Positions 31,523 through 43,265 of a stretch of DNA of 64,000 nt are shown here, piece by piece. The stretch is taken from positions 71,572,698 through 71,636,697 of the forward strand of contig OW121855.1 in NCBI GenBank assembly GCA_933228895.1. Direction: 5' to 3'. Numbering within the stretch: position 1 is the first letter of the stretch; every line of letters begins with the position of its first letter. The position numbers were made by a program, and so were the translations under genes. Source of the DNA: Platycnemis pennipes (taxonomy: Eukaryota; Arthropoda; Insecta; Odonata; Platycnemididae). The notes under the pieces are model-generated. The model had not been told where the DNA came from, made no database searches, and saw only the letters and a list, made by a program, of their open reading frames with translations.

Positions 31523-31610
31523 TACGATCCACTCTTGCAAGCCCTCTGTGGGGATGTGCAGACAGGATTTATGCATCAAATTCTGACGAAAAAATGGGGA
31601 ACATGCACTA
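31523..31610 (-). repeat. LINE 3' tail, degenerate
   Basis: ACGATCCACTCTTGCAAGCC...GGGGATGTGCAGACAGG and GAACATGCACTA preserve the spacing of the minus-strand LINE terminus. Confidence 0.45.
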
Positions 31611-31815
31611 TTTTTTATAACTCTTTGAATGTGAAGTTTATTAGTTAAAATGTGCCTGGCGAAAATTTTGCTGAAGAATTAAGTTGTGTTGCAAAAATAT
31701 TACTCTTTGAAAATTGTACCTTTTCGGAAGCTTAAAAACACGAGGCCAACGCATGACGTCATGGCACGACATCACTATGGGCGTTGTTTATCTGTTTATG
31801 CGTGGAAGTAAGATT

Positions 31816-32837
31816 TTAAGGAGGTTCCACCGTGACTCAGCGATTCAATATCACGTAAAAGAGCTATGTTATTTAATGAATAAATACCGATCCAGAAAAA
31901 CACCTATATGGAAAATCATCTATAGTGTGATAACGCACACACTATAATTATATGAGTATGCTATGTTATAGCGCTTTGTAGTTGCATTCTACTTTTTACA
32001 AGCTCTTTTTACTCATTTTGACTTCGAAAAATGACTGACGTGTTGTTGCCACGTTTCATTTACAAAGTGCTCAATCCCACTAATACGTATTCTAAAATAG
32101 GTTAAATATTTTCTTACTTAATTTTAAACCGAATGTTGGTAGTGCATGCAGTACCACCACCCTCGCAGTGGCTTCCTGGGTATCGTGTAGATGTAGATGT
32201 AAACTATTCCTATGCAAATACAACTCTTTGTTTTGAATTTTATTAATATTCGTATATTTTAATACCGTTTGGCAACAATGACGCTGCTACCATTTGGAAG
32301 CATTGGTATTAATTACACCATATCGATAATCAATGAAATATTTAAATTACATAAAAAATGTAAGAAGGACCTTGGTAAGGTATATTACTGAATTAAGTCG
32401 GTAAATAAGCTTGTAAGCACGTTCTGTCACAAGTACCGTTGCCAATGATAACAATATACTGTAGTGCCACTTTCATGCAACTAAGGCTTTTCTGCTATCT
32501 TTCGAGCAAACATTTAATAATATAAATTAAACAAGTGTGGTAAGGCGAGTCCTTTCTGCAAAGCTAAATTCTACATAAAATTGCGCATCTTATATTATTT
32601 TTTCGTCAAAACGACATTTCTCTAAACAATATTAATCTGCAAATTTTACTGCAAGAGCCATGCTCTGCCGTATAGCCACGTATAAAATATCTGACTTTCA
32701 ACCTCTTTTTTTCTTCAAATATATGATGGAAAGGTCAAATTATTTTATTGCCAATCGATAGAAGGGCCAAAAAATGATGTATCCTGAAATTTTCACAAAA
32801 ATGACATCTACTTAATAATTCGGTGGAGCCACCGTAA
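31816..32837. mobile_element. Non-coding element with inverted ends, copy 1
   Basis: The left end TTAAGGAGGTTCCACCG and the inverted right end TTACGGTGGCTCCACCG match at 14 of 17 positions. The 1.02-kb interior has no long open frame and is homologous along most of its length to 44,257-45,559 (for example GAGTATGCTAT, TGTTGCCA, GGACCTTGGT, CTTTCATG, TATCCTGAAATT in the same order). A LINE tail at 32,137-32,200 is inserted only here. It looks like a non-autonomous DNA transposon; transposase family and target duplication are not identified. Confidence 0.6.
32137..32200 (+). repeat. Nested LINE 3' tail
   Basis: GGTAGTGCATGCAG, a hairpin with deletions (CCACCACCCTCGCAGTGGCTT) and GTGTAGATGTAGATG. 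It is absent from the paralogous position near 44,580. TAAAC flanks both sides as a possible 5-bp duplication. Confidence 0.7.
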
Positions 32838-33412
32838 GTGAATACGTGGCGATAACGTATGTATTTATCTCATTTATTTAATGCAATAAACGATTGAATT
32901 TCTATTTTTTATTTACGTAATATGGATGGTAACGAGAAAATCGCCCGTAAATTATATAATGCCTGTTTAGTGCCCAAGAATGTCTACTACGTCTACACAA
33001 TTGTTTTTTTTTTTAAGAAGAACACCGCCCTAAGGGAGTCAACCAAAGGAAATTGTCGGAATGTGCTTTTTTTAACTATTTTTTCAGTCATCGTTTCGTT
33101 CGAAAAACGGCTGAAAAACTCAAAACAACAAATTCACTTAGCTTTCTTTTAAGAAAAAATGTCTATCTCCGTAGCAATATGGAACCTATACCGTGCAGTG
33201 ACGTAAGGCGGCGTTTCAGGTCACGTGACTTTCGTCAATTTTCGGGAACATTTTAGTATCGTTTAATAATCTTTGTGGTTGACATAGAAAATTTTAGCTT
33301 ATATATTTAAATTGGTGAGAAAATTTCCCATCAAGTACGTCATTAATCTTCGAGAAACAAATCTAATGCATATTCCCTATTATAATTAAAAGATGTTTGA
33401 GCCAATTAGTTG
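32838..33412. other. AT-rich DNA, nothing recognised
   Basis: Open frames at 32,922-33,256 are Lys/Phe-rich and show no domain. Confidence 0.4.
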
Positions 33413-33698
33413 TTCGGAGTAGTCAACTAACAGCTTAAGTCATTTGCATCATTTTTGGATAGGTGAGTCACTGGGTAAGATTATGAATTTTACATAGAGC
33501 GGAGGAAGGGTAGTGAGAAACATGGAATCGGCATTAGCCTGCTCTTAATGAAAGGCACCAAGGGGTCCACAATTTAACGACCAATCCGACGTACAGAGTA
33601 CTGAACTGGAGTGCTCCACACACAGCACTCGAGTGGGGGCCGGTAGAGAATAAAATCATCTGCCACTGCCTGGGGGGCTGCGTTTGAAACCGTCAGGA
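33413..33698 (-). mobile_element. tRNA-derived SINE, degenerate
   Basis: GGATAGGTGAGTCACTGGGTAAG, GGAATCGGCATTAGCCTG, CTTAATGAAAGGCACCAAGG, CCAATCCGACG and CACTCGAGTGGGGGCCGG follow the order of the type SINE. The head is mostly lost after GCGTTTGAAACCGTCAGG. Confidence 0.8.
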
Positions 33699-34239
33699 TT
33701 ATATGGAATAGGTAACCAATTAGTCACGTGGCACAAACACGAATGGATTGCAAATTTAGTGTGCCTGAATTGCTTGTTACAATATAATCAATTGTTTTCA
33801 CCTGAGTTTTTCTCATGTCTTGATAGATCTATAGATCCCTACTAGAGGGACTGAGATCTAGATACTATAGATCCCCCAGATAAGATGAAACGCAAATGTG
33901 TAAACAATGAATGAGATTGTGATCAGCGATTATAACACTCCAAATTTGCGAAACAGTCGTGTTTACACCACGTGACTCCTTCGTTACCTATTGGATACAA
34001 TCCCGTCGGTTTCAAACACAACCCCTCTGGCTTGAAACGCGGACGCTCGAGATGCCAGTACTCACATCATCCATATCCCCGAGACTTTCTCCCTATTTTT
34101 AAAATACCCGATGATACATTAGTGACTGCTGCAATGAAATATGCTTCCCTATACGGATTTTCTCCAAAATCCCTCGACACAGTTTTAGAATAGATTTGAA
34201 ATACAGTCATCTAGGATATCAATGATGAAAGCACAAAGG
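33699..34239. other. No recognised feature
   Basis: No coding domain or repeat family seen. AGATCTATAGATC-type words near 33,826-33,866 form a small palindromic cluster. Confidence 0.35.
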
Positions 34240-34415
34240 CGTGATCATCATCGTCATCGGTCAACAATCCTAGGATTGGCTTGACGCAGCCCTCCACTTC
34301 ATTCTTCTATCGGCCAATTCCTCTTCATATCAAGGTAATGTTTCTTTTTTACATCCTTCAAAACTTGCTCCATATATCTCATACGAGTCCTGCCTTTCCA
34401 TTCTTCCCATAAAGG
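34240..34415 (-). mobile_element. Family E (RTE-like) 3' end
   Basis: The minus strand reads RMRYMEQVLKDVKK, the ADRR region, SQS and stop, then GACGATGATGAT as tail. Same end as at 3,244 and 36,172. Confidence 0.75.
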
Positions 34416-35439
34416 CGGGATACGAACCCATTACTCTATGATTCGAAAGTGAGGATCTATTTGTATTGCCTGGGTGCTTTTGTTGCAACCTTTCAATCAT
34501 CTTGTTTGACGAATATCGACGCAAAAAAACGTATGAACTTCATAGTGGAAATTTCCGCTACCCTCTAAAGCGTTAAAGGCGTTGAATAATTAAGAGAATA
34601 TCGATTTCCCTGAAAACCGCTGAGTTTCGGGAGTTTTAACAAAATAAAAGAATGAATATTGTGCGTCCCCCCATAAAGAGCCGATGATCTTTAGCGAACG
34701 TATCCTTTCTACATTATCCTTCATACGAAACGTTCAAAATTCTTTATAAAAATAATGCTAATATATAACCAAAATTATCCAATACTTTTACGTGAAATAG
34801 GAAACTTCCTAATGAATTTCAGTCCATGAAAAATCATTAAATATTTCACAATGACATATAATCGTAGATAATTGATAAATAAGTACAATGGGCACCTATA
34901 ATCTTAATTTATCTATAAGTAATAAGGGCATTTATCATAGAAAATCCATGAATTATTTGAATTGATGATATTGAATGGATTTGGATTAAAACGCCAGTCG
35001 GGGTAGACAAGCAGCGTGTCGGCATGGCAACCCCGGTAACATTTAGGGACACTGTACGTAAATGGTGGTGTTAGTCCATGGTAAAAATAGGAAATACTAT
35101 TTAAATCATAAATAATACACTAATAGATAGAATAAAATCCATTGAAATTCACAAATTGCAGTATTGCTCTATTTTTACAAAAGGAATAAGTTAGTTTTGA
35201 CGGTACAACATAATTCAGCAGCAGGAGCACCTAAAGTTTAAATTAATACTGCATCATTAAACCTGAATACATGGATACAATGAATGTTTTAACGCATATT
35301 GACCTAGAAAATTGATGAAAAGTATATTTCTTCGTATAAACTAGTCGTTTAATTGGATGCGCCAAGAGATTTCTTCTGCAATGCACCTCTAATTAATTAA
35401 CAGTGCTTCCATTAGCGCACCCCCTTGATGCGAGTTAGC
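34416..35439. other. AT-rich DNA, nothing recognised
   Basis: No repeats or coding domain identified. Confidence 0.4.
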
Positions 35440-35505
35440 TTGCCTGCCATATTATACCTACTAGAGGTGGCTTGCAGGCTATTCAGTACATGTCGATGCA
35501 GGCGG
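35440..35505 (+). repeat. LINE 3' tail, weak
   Basis: TGCCTGCCATATTATACC, AGAGGTGGCTTGCAGGCTATT and a decayed ACATGTCGATG tail keep the hairpin layout. Confidence 0.45.
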
Positions 35506-35870
35506 GAATGCCCGGATACCGACCTAATTTTTCGTGCGGGCGACGCCCCACGCCGGAGACGACGATTGCGACCGAGCTCGGGTTGCAGGGATGTAAAATG
35601 CGTCGAGTCCTCTCCGAGGGCTTTATTGAACCGCGGTCGTTGCGAGCGATACTCGAACGACGACTGTCCGTGTCGGACGAGTGGACCGGAATAGCTGTCG
35701 CAGGCGATGCGAAACTGTCGCAGGCGATGACGACGATTTGAATGCCGCCATTGATTTCGCGAGAGGTGACGCCGATGGAAGCGAGGAGACGAAATTTAGT
35801 GTGGTCCCAACTCCACCATGGTCGAGAGTCTCTAACATAGTGCCTTGGGGATTTCAGTTCCGCGAGTATT
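35506..35870. other. CpG/GC-rich island of unknown nature
   Basis: This patch is much richer in CG than its surroundings (GGGCGACGCCCCACGCCGG, CGAACGACGACTGTCCG). It contains a 20-bp-period repeat of CTGTCGCAGGCGATG (35,695-35,729). Open frames exist on both strands, including 182 codons on the minus strand (36,031-35,483), but the latter begins inside a SINE fragment and shows no domain. It could be a decayed repeat or a regulatory or exonic patch. Confidence 0.35.
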
Positions 35871-35954
35871 TTCTTACGGGATTTGTACTGATTTTTCCGG
35901 ACCCAGGGGTCCTTCATAACATAATTGGTTAAAGAGTGGTTAGCTATACTGATT

Positions 35955-36010
35955 AAGGGACCGACAGCTGAGACCTTCTGTATCATTAACCCATAATTGT
36001 CCAATGGGTT
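35955..36010 (-). repeat. SINE 3' fragment
   Basis: GGGACCGACAGCTGAGACC and the following CATTAACCCATAATTGTCC resemble the SINE 3' region. Very short. Confidence 0.5.
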
Positions 36011-36171
36011 CATAGCTTCCCAGGGCAGCAAATATTCTTGGACTGATAACGTTATTTATATTTGACTGAAATCGATCACATTGATTTCATAATAAAATGT
36101 GGTTTTATTTAAAATTTCCAGACTCCTTTCTTTTATAATAAGCTTCACTTGAAAACTAACATTTTTCTTTA

Positions 36172-36350
36172 AGACCATCATTATCTGTCAACAATCCTAG
36201 GATTGGCTTGAAGCAACCCAACACTCGATTCTTCTATCGGCCAGCCTCTTCATATTAACGTAATTTTTCTCTTTTACATTCTTCAAAACTTGCTCCATAC
36301 ATCTCATACGAGGACTGCCTTTTCCATCCTTCCCGTTCAATTTTTCTTCT
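36172..36350 (-). mobile_element. Family E (RTE-like) 3' end, best frame
   Basis: The minus strand is open through GKDGKGSPRMRCMEQV, LKNVKEKNYVNMKRLADRR and ASSQS-stop, followed by a short ACAGATAATGATGGT tail. This is the clearest statement of the family's C-terminus. Confidence 0.8.
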
Positions 36351-37674
36351 TTAAGATAATATCCTGAAAGTTACATCAAGTCTATGTCCCTGTCTCATTT
36401 AAAACCATTATCTTTTCCATGTCATTTATGTTCAGTAATATAAATCGCCTTTCACTATTGTAACGTGCATTATAAAAGACCCAGTCATTCAATGTACCCA
36501 TGTTTTGCCAACAAAACTTTAAAGCAAATGACCAAGACAAATAATTTTAAAATGCATTATAAAACTTTATGCGTAAGTTTTTCCGGGTGTTATTTTGTGG
36601 CTATTTTTAAGTGAGTACTAATAAAATTGAAGCGCATGATCGTTCATCTGATGAACACAGCTGTGTCTAATGGGTTCTGAACGATAAAAACCATAGTTCT
36701 AAACACTCAGCTACGGACAAATATTTAGAAGAGTTAAAGACTCAGGTCATTTTGTACAAATATTTAAAAATCATACCGAAGTTAATAACAGATTCTACGT
36801 TATCACAATCTAAGTCTATATTACGACTTAAGCTGCAACGTGGCTAATGCTTTGTTTCTGTTCACAAATAACCACCCGCTTGCACAGAGCCTAGGTTTGT
36901 CAATACATTTCTTACTAAAGAATAACACAGCAAGAAAAACACGAGACCTGACGATGCTGTAATACAGTGAAACCCGGGTCGTAGTAAAGCTTATTTTTGT
37001 GGATTTGGCTCGTGGTTTTCTTTCTGCGTTATCATGTTTCGCTTCCACTCCATATCGCCTGAATATTCAGAATTTGTACAAAAGAACAGTTATTCTTGGA
37101 GGTAGTTTTCGCTTGTATTTCATGTGGTCTTTCTAATTCTATATGCTTTTATTACACTCCTCCATACATTAGAGTAAAAGCGAATAAGGGAGCAAATATA
37201 GGCAGGAGCTGTAAGAAGAGATATCCCAGTTCCATTGAAGGAAGATTCCCAGGCAGCTAGGCTCACATTATGATCGATCTAGAGGCATGGCGTTCAGTTC
37301 CGTCAACTATCCATCGCGAGCACTAAACTACTCTTAAATCGGAAATCCGTGTAATGCAAAACCTGACAAAAGGAGTCGTGCTTTTGGCGCGAGAGCCTGT
37401 TTCACGTAACGGTCCGCGATAAATATCCTAATAAATCGTTGCAGTGTTTCACAAAAATATAATTTAAACGTCACTACGCGTATTTCAGCTAACAAAGCCA
37501 TCATCCGATACGAATAGGTACGTGGGTATACATTTTTGATGATGGATTTTTAAGTTGAAACATATGTGCTAATATTTTACATGTATATTTTAGGGGAAAA
37601 ATATTACTGGTTTATTTGATCAGCGTGCATATCACTCAGAAAATCTACCATTGCCCTGGGATCCAACGAGAGAT
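36351..37674. other. AT-rich DNA, nothing recognised
   Basis: No known repeat or coding domain. The open minus frame at 37,048-36,821 lacks domain wording. Confidence 0.4.
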
Positions 37675-37874
37675 CCTTGAAGCTAACCCAACTAACAGCA
37701 TGTTTTGGCTTTTTTGCTTCGCTATTTTTATCTTTTTTTAAATAGTGAAGTTTAGAACAGTATATAAATACTGATCCTTTTTTATGCATGATATGTAGTG
37801 CATGTTTGGTGAGAATTCATCCCCTGCCACACACATTTATGGTGCCCTGCAGGGTATTATGTAGATGTAGATGA
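37675..37874 (+). mobile_element. LINE subfamily B 3' UTR
   Basis: CTTGAAGCTAACCCAACTAAC, TTTTATCTTTTTTTAAATAG, TTTTTTATGCATGATATG, a hairpin with one altered arm (GGTGCCCTGCAGGG) and a GTAGATGTAGATG tail. It is cut within the 3' UTR. Confidence 0.85.
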
Positions 37875-38034
37875 GTAACGATTTAATTCGGGAACCAAAT
37901 ACGATAGAAAGGAAAGCGATGGGTTTAGTTGCCAACCTCTACGGACAAACAGAGTATGTCACACGGCTATTGGAAGAGTTGGTTTATAAAATCTCGGGAG
38001 TAAAAATGTTAAGAAAATAAGGATTTCTTTCACG

Positions 38035-38530
38035 TTAATATTTAAGAAGGCGACGTTCAACCACTGTGCTGTTGGCGTGTTCAGGCCAGGCTGAAGTGAA
38101 GATTGCTTCGAATTTGACGCTTACATAGTCCCAAAGTGGTCGAGTAATGGAAGTCTCAGTACTGAATACCAGTTTACAAGTGTTGAAAAGGGTATAGGCG
38201 TCCTCTATATATTCATGTTCTTGGGTTTTTTGACAATTTCCACTACTTCCCTGATTATTCTTTCGACATAGCGCTTTTCCTTGGCAGAGATTTTTGATTC
38301 CATAAAATTCCACGGAGTGATTAGGCTCAGCCAAAACGTTCTCCTCTTGCCTATTTTTAAGAGCCTGTGAATTTTCTTTCGTTCTGCACTCCACAGCTCT
38401 CTTGGTTTCCCTACATAGGACTTCCCACAGCTGCAGAGAACGTCTTACACGCCCTTGAGGATTCCAGGTTGGAGGGGATCATTCGTTCTACAAAGGGGAC
38501 TTGATATTAAATTGTCATATCCAAATCTAG
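38035..38530 (-). pseudogene. Penelope-like GIY-YIG endonuclease, frameshifted
   Basis: The minus strand reads, in changing frames, SNLESSRACKTF, GNQESC (where relatives have a GIY-YIG core), ENVLAEPNHSVEFYGI, then RYVERIIREVVEIVKKPKNMN and LFNTCKLVFSTE. The AEHSVEF and ERIIREAVEI wording is characteristic of the GIY-YIG C-terminal half in one group of Penelope-like elements. The 119-codon open frame (38,394-38,035) covers only mixed frames. It differs clearly from the copy at 19,041, so a second lineage is likely. Confidence 0.65.
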
Positions 38531-38964
38531 TTTGGCTATTATGCTTCGGGAGGCCTTGAGATATTCTCTTCACGGTTCCTTCGATGGAAGGAATGAAGGC
38601 ACGTGCGACAGAAACAAGTAAAGGTACTTGTAAAATCTTTCGCCTTTCAGTTGATGTTAACTGGTTATAACTGAAAGTTCTGGCCGCATCTTAGGAAGGT
38701 GTTCAAGTAAAAAAGTAATATAAAGATTTTATATCGGAGTTGACATCAAATAAATGGTATTACAAAGAACAAGGATTCAATTTGGGACACGAACAAGATA
38801 CAAAAAATAAAATGTTTTGTAACTAACTCGTATGAACGCTTAGTGCCACACGTTTTTGGAAGAGTTTGGCTCGGAAACCTTAAGAGACTCGAGTGCTGCT
38901 TGAAAAAAAATGCACTTGAAAAATTAAAATCACACGTATCCGAATCTGACACTGCAGGCATCAT
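38531..38964. other. No recognised feature
   Basis: May include upstream parts of the Penelope-like copy on the minus strand (ERMIPSNLES precedes at 38,480), but no RT motif is readable. Confidence 0.3.
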
Positions 38965-38968
38965 TCTA

Positions 38969-39224
38969 TCCCCACACTACGCCAGAAGGGCAGAGAAAAA
39001 TCGAGATAAATCAATTGCCGAACCGATCGACACAAAGATTTGTGTTTCCCACGCACAATACATGACCACTATGTAACAAAATATACATCTTTTAAACACG
39101 TTGCACACGATATTTCATTATGAATTGGTTTTTTTCACCTGAAATTAATCTCATGGGTGTTTTCCAATCACCCCCTGCCAAACGCTCTTTCGGAGTCTCG
39201 CAGTTTAAATTTAGATGTAGATGG
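38969..39224 (+). mobile_element. LINE 3' part, old copy
   Basis: CAATTGCCGAACCGATCGACAC matches the RT end (DCRTDRF). TTTCCCACGCACAATACATG, ATCACCCCCTGCCAAACGC...GTCTCGCAG and TTTAGATGTAGATGG follow. Confidence 0.65.
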
Positions 39225-39356
39225 AGACAAAACATTAGAAGACCGATTTAAAGTAGTGCCGTAGGCTGATCACGCCAAAAAAGTTAGATCTTAAAACGAA
39301 GGTAAATGATTCCTGGCTACGAATCAGATAGAAAGTAATAATATGCGCCGAATAAT

Positions 39357-39402
39357 AATTTCCCCCGCCACACACATTTGTAGTGATTAGTAGGGTATTG
39401 TG
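39357..39402 (+). repeat. LINE 3' tail, degenerate
   Basis: TTTCCCCCGCCACACACATTTG, then GTAGGGTATTGTG. The hairpin's right arm is eroded. Confidence 0.5.
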
Positions 39403-40626
39403 TGAGAAAGGGATGAAAGTACTTCACAAGGAAATGCATGATGTAGAAAATAGAGAATTAGAAAGAAAACCAAATTAGTATGTTCAGCCTCTGAAATGGA
39501 TACATTGAATTTCTTCGGGAAAACCTTTTCACAATTGTAAATTTACGATCTCTCAACGCTGAATCAATGCCCTTTTCGCCATCATTTCTTGCAAATTCCC
39601 ATTTTGAGAGAGATTGGAAATCACTTCGCTTGACCGGATGATTCCAAAATCGCTGTCGCGAGCTTAAAAAAAAATAACATTTGTAGATTGGCAGAAAAGA
39701 TTCGATCGATCGACTCGGAAGGTGATCCACTATCACGGCTCGACTTATCTTGGTTGCGAAAATTAACGTATGGAGTGGATTTGCTCATCGAGTGCCTTCA
39801 CATCGAAGGGAAAGGAAGCAATCTCGAATGCTGCCTGAATCTGATGGGCGTCGATTCCAATCGTGCCGTCAGTAAAGGCAGCGACGGTTTTTTTTAACAG
39901 CCATGACATTGCAATGAATATGAACAGATAAGGGGTCATCGGTTTATTACGTAATGCTGACTTTCCACTTTGGTCAATATCCCCCGTAACTCTCCGTCAC
40001 ATGCTCTAAGACTTCCCTCATTAAATTGCGTAACGCGGCTAATGATAATTCTTTCTTTGGCGAGTGATAAAACCGATATTTTTTCAAATACTTACTTATT
40101 CATGTCTCAAAAATGTGTGATAAATTATTCCCTGCAATATCATTGACATTGATTAAAGAATGATTAAATGCCTACCAATGAAACGCATTTTTTGATGAGT
40201 CACAGCCCAGTCGAGAGATCGTGGAAATATACCAAAACATTTTTATTCTAGGCTCTAAACACTCATTATTTGATAGACCAAGATCCATCTGGGTAAAATA
40301 CTGCACCGAAGTATGAAAATTTAATTTGACTGCAACGCTAATCACTCGGAAAGAACGAACATTCTGCTTTCAACGTACCTCACTCGGAAGAAAATAACGA
40401 ACTCAAATGTATCGGAAGCGTAAAAAGAAGATATTTTCCCGCAAACTCCAAGCAAGCACGGCAGTAAATATTTAAAATGAGAAATCCGAGGGCTTTGCCG
40501 GGAGCAACTGGACAGTTCCACGCAGATATGGCCTAAATTCATTCCGAGAGCTAACATTTTCGCGTCCAATGAAAGATATGAATCAGGTTAAGGTTTTATT
40601 GACGATTCCGCTCTCTTACGCCACAG
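39403..40626. other. No recognised feature
   Basis: Short open frames at 39,458-39,897 overlap on both strands and have no domain. The rest is AT-rich. Confidence 0.4.
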
Positions 40627-40684
40627 TTCTCCGGAAGTTTTTTTTAACGTAGGTATTTAAAAACAACGCAAAACTTCCGGAGAA
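40627..40684. repeat. 15-bp perfect inverted repeat, 28-bp loop
   Basis: TTCTCCGGAAGTTTT and AAAACTTCCGGAGAA. Possibly a very small inverted-end element or the terminus of one. Confidence 0.75.
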
Positions 40685-42035
40685 TTCCCGAACACATTTT
40701 GCTCCATTTTTAAATTTGAGTACTTCATGAATTGATTACAAGCCCATTTTTTACCTTCCACAGGAAACAAAGATTAACAGAAAAGATACACTTCATCCCT
40801 CGTTAATTCAATTCCCTGAAGAGGATATTCGAAATACATACTTCAATATTTCCTACCTCACTAAAAAAACATGATAATCGTGGGAATTATTTGCTCCTTT
40901 TTCAATAGGTGGATAATGGAAAAGAGTTTGGAATTTTCGTAGTCACTATGAAAGGGTAACGACAAAAAAGGGTGAGCACCAATTTTATTTCACCCAAAGT
41001 TAAATAGATGCGTTAATAAGAACATTTTGGTAAAAAAATTGTTATAAAATTTTACCCTGGGAGATTGGCTTTAGATGTTGCGATACAACCACAGTATTCG
41101 TAGCAACTCAAAACTTAATTCTACCAGCAAGGCCAACCACGAGTAGAAAAGGACTATGGATACAAAAACCACGAACGCATTTATAAAACAAGACTTGAGT
41201 TTCAACAATCACAGTACTGGAGAGGGGATGGAGCAGGGAAGGGGAAAAACTCCTCTGTGCAGGAATGAGAAGAAATGAGCTGTAGGAACGTGGACAGAGG
41301 GAACGAGGCGAAAGGCAGTGTTGCTACTTAAAAAGGGAAGGACGGGAGGCGATGGGAAGAGTGAAGGGGGAGACAACAAGAGCATCAACTCTCGTTGATG
41401 GGGCGAGAAAATGGGGACGCCGGCCTAACAGAAATTTCCGGGAAGGAATGATGAGATAAAAAGCACGGGAGGCTGGGAAGGAGCGGAGGAAAAAATAAGG
41501 AAGAGAAGTCGTTGTAGGATGGACGAGAGCGGGCCATCCTCGGAGTCTCCGCTTCCCTCCACCCCATCCCCTGACATCTCCTCTCACCACTCTCACCTAC
41601 GCCTTGGAAACGCATCCTTCGGGCGTGGGGGGGGAGGGAGGTTTCCGAGGGCGTTGTCATGGCAACCTCCCACTCCTCCTCGTCTCCCCAGCCTCCTTCC
41701 ACCTCTCCCACTCGCACGACCCCCCACCCCCTTCGTAACGACCCGCTGTGGATTCGACCTGAATAATTGAGATTTCGCCTCCCTTAACCCATCCTTCTCG
41801 CGTTTTATCCTCCACTCCGTCTCTATCTCTCTCTCTTTCGTATTTCACAACGTCTCACAAACCCTTCCTCAACCATTCTTTCTCGTAAGAAGAAAGAGAG
41901 GAAGAGAGAAAAGGAGGAATCATTTCCGCCCAGGCTTCATAAATCCACACACAATTTAATGGACGTTTGCAAAGGATGAAATCAAGGAGAGTGCAGAAAA
42001 AAATCAGCCGATAGACAAGTACCATCGGTAGGACT
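40685..42035. other. AT-rich then purine/pyrimidine-rich GC island, no gene
   Basis: From 41,210 to 41,910 the strand shows long purine runs, then pyrimidine runs (GGGGGGGAGGGAGG; CTCTCTCTCTTTCG). Overlapping open frames of 80-110 codons arise from this bias and show no domain. Confidence 0.4.
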
Positions 42036-42110
42036 CTACATGTACACAATACCCTGTAAGCTACATAAAGGAGAGAAGAAGAATGTGAAGCATCACCAGA
42101 CATGGACTAC
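42036..42110 (-). repeat. LINE 3' tail, degenerate
   Basis: CTACATGTACACAATACCCTG, AAGCTACATAAAGG and GCATCACCAGACATGGACTAC follow the subfamily order on the minus strand. Confidence 0.6.
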
Positions 42111-42189
42111 CTTTTATGCTCTTATAGAAGATATTGAGCTCCATTTTTGTTGGATCATAACAATTTCAAACGGATTTAAAAAGCAGAGA

Positions 42190-42262
42190 AAGGGGAATTC
42201 AAACCCGTGACCCTAGGGCTCCCAGCCCGTTTCGTCACCCACCAGGCTACTATGGTACTTAT
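42190..42262 (-). repeat. tRNA-like SINE head
   Basis: On the minus strand CCATAGTAGCCTGGTGGG precedes AGGGTCACGGGTTTGAATTCC, an A-box and B-box-like pair at tRNA-like spacing. Confidence 0.5.
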
Positions 42263-42313
42263 GAATGCATTTATTAGGTGGTTTTGTCCTTGTACCTACT
42301 AACAATACATTTT

Positions 42314-42625
42314 CATAATACACTGCATGCCATCATAAAGGATTGTAGCAGGAGTTAAATCTTCACCAAAAATTGCACTGCCTAACGTCATTAGCAATAA
42401 TTTAGTTGAATTATTACAGCTGATAAAATATTTGAGAATCAGAGTAGGCGTGCACAAATGTGCTGTTAGTTGGGTTATGGACAAAAAGCTTTAATACCAA
42501 CATGCATCTACGCATGCTCGTTATCGACAGAAATTTCAACATATTATTGAATATATTCACAGGTATTCAGATCCCTTATTACGAGAAAAGAAGTACATCT
42601 TAAATCTTTCAGTTTGGCAATTAGT
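42314..42625 (-). mobile_element. LINE subfamily B 3' end, old copy
   Basis: Decayed hairpin (CACTGCATGCCATCATAAAGG), TGTGCTGTTAGTTGGGTTA, AATACCAACATGCATCTACG and the complement of the RT end near 42,590-42,620. Confidence 0.7.
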
Positions 42626-42849
42626 TTCAATTAGTTAGAAGGGATGAGTAAGTTTGCGATGAAAACCACGAAGCAAGCATATAAAATGGAGAATACAGGC
42701 ACCAAAACTGAATGTTAACCTACTATAATATTTAGTTAATAAAGCTCAATATCGCTTTATAGTTTTCTACCGGTTAGGGTAAGTTTTAATGGAGAGTCCT
42801 TCCTCCTCCTAATTTTTTTTATATAAAGGCTCCCTTTCTATGCTACATC

Positions 42850-43265
42850 TCTCTTCAGATCATCGTATTTCCTAAGCCTCTTCATATTATTCTTAATACC
42901 TATAATTTTATTTTTCTTTCTCTTCCTCATTTACCTTAGTCTGCCTTCGCTAACGGTCTCCAATATCCCATTAGTCCATAATTACCGATTCTATCCAATT
43001 CATATACATCCAACAAATATCCATCAATGTTATTCTTTTCTTTCCGACCATTCCCATCACTTCTTTGTTTGACCTCCATTTCATCTATCGCACTCTTTTC
43101 ATTCTCCTTCACACCCATATTTTCAAATGTTCCAATCTTTTTTCTCCACCTTTCCCGAGAACCCATGTCTCAGATCCGCAAAAAGCCATGCGCCGTATCC
43201 ATCTTTCCAATAATATTTTCCTTATTGCCCAACTCAAGAAAATCGACAGAATATCTCTTCTTATG
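42850..43265 (-). pseudogene. Family D RT C-terminus
   Basis: The minus strand reads LERWIRRMAFCGSETWVLGKGGEKRLEHLKIWV, RRMKRVR and NKEVMGMVGKKR, aligning by eye with LYGAETWALRKEDENRLRAFKMRVWRRM at 11,100-11,220. Several stops and frame changes; no tail seen. Confidence 0.7.

Noticed and set aside
35483..36031. 182-codon minus frame as a host gene
   Set aside because: Begins in a SINE fragment, crosses a composition boundary, has no domain wording and overlaps other open frames.
41324..41770. Frames of 80-110 codons on both strands
   Set aside because: Low-complexity purine/pyrimidine-rich DNA without stops explains them.
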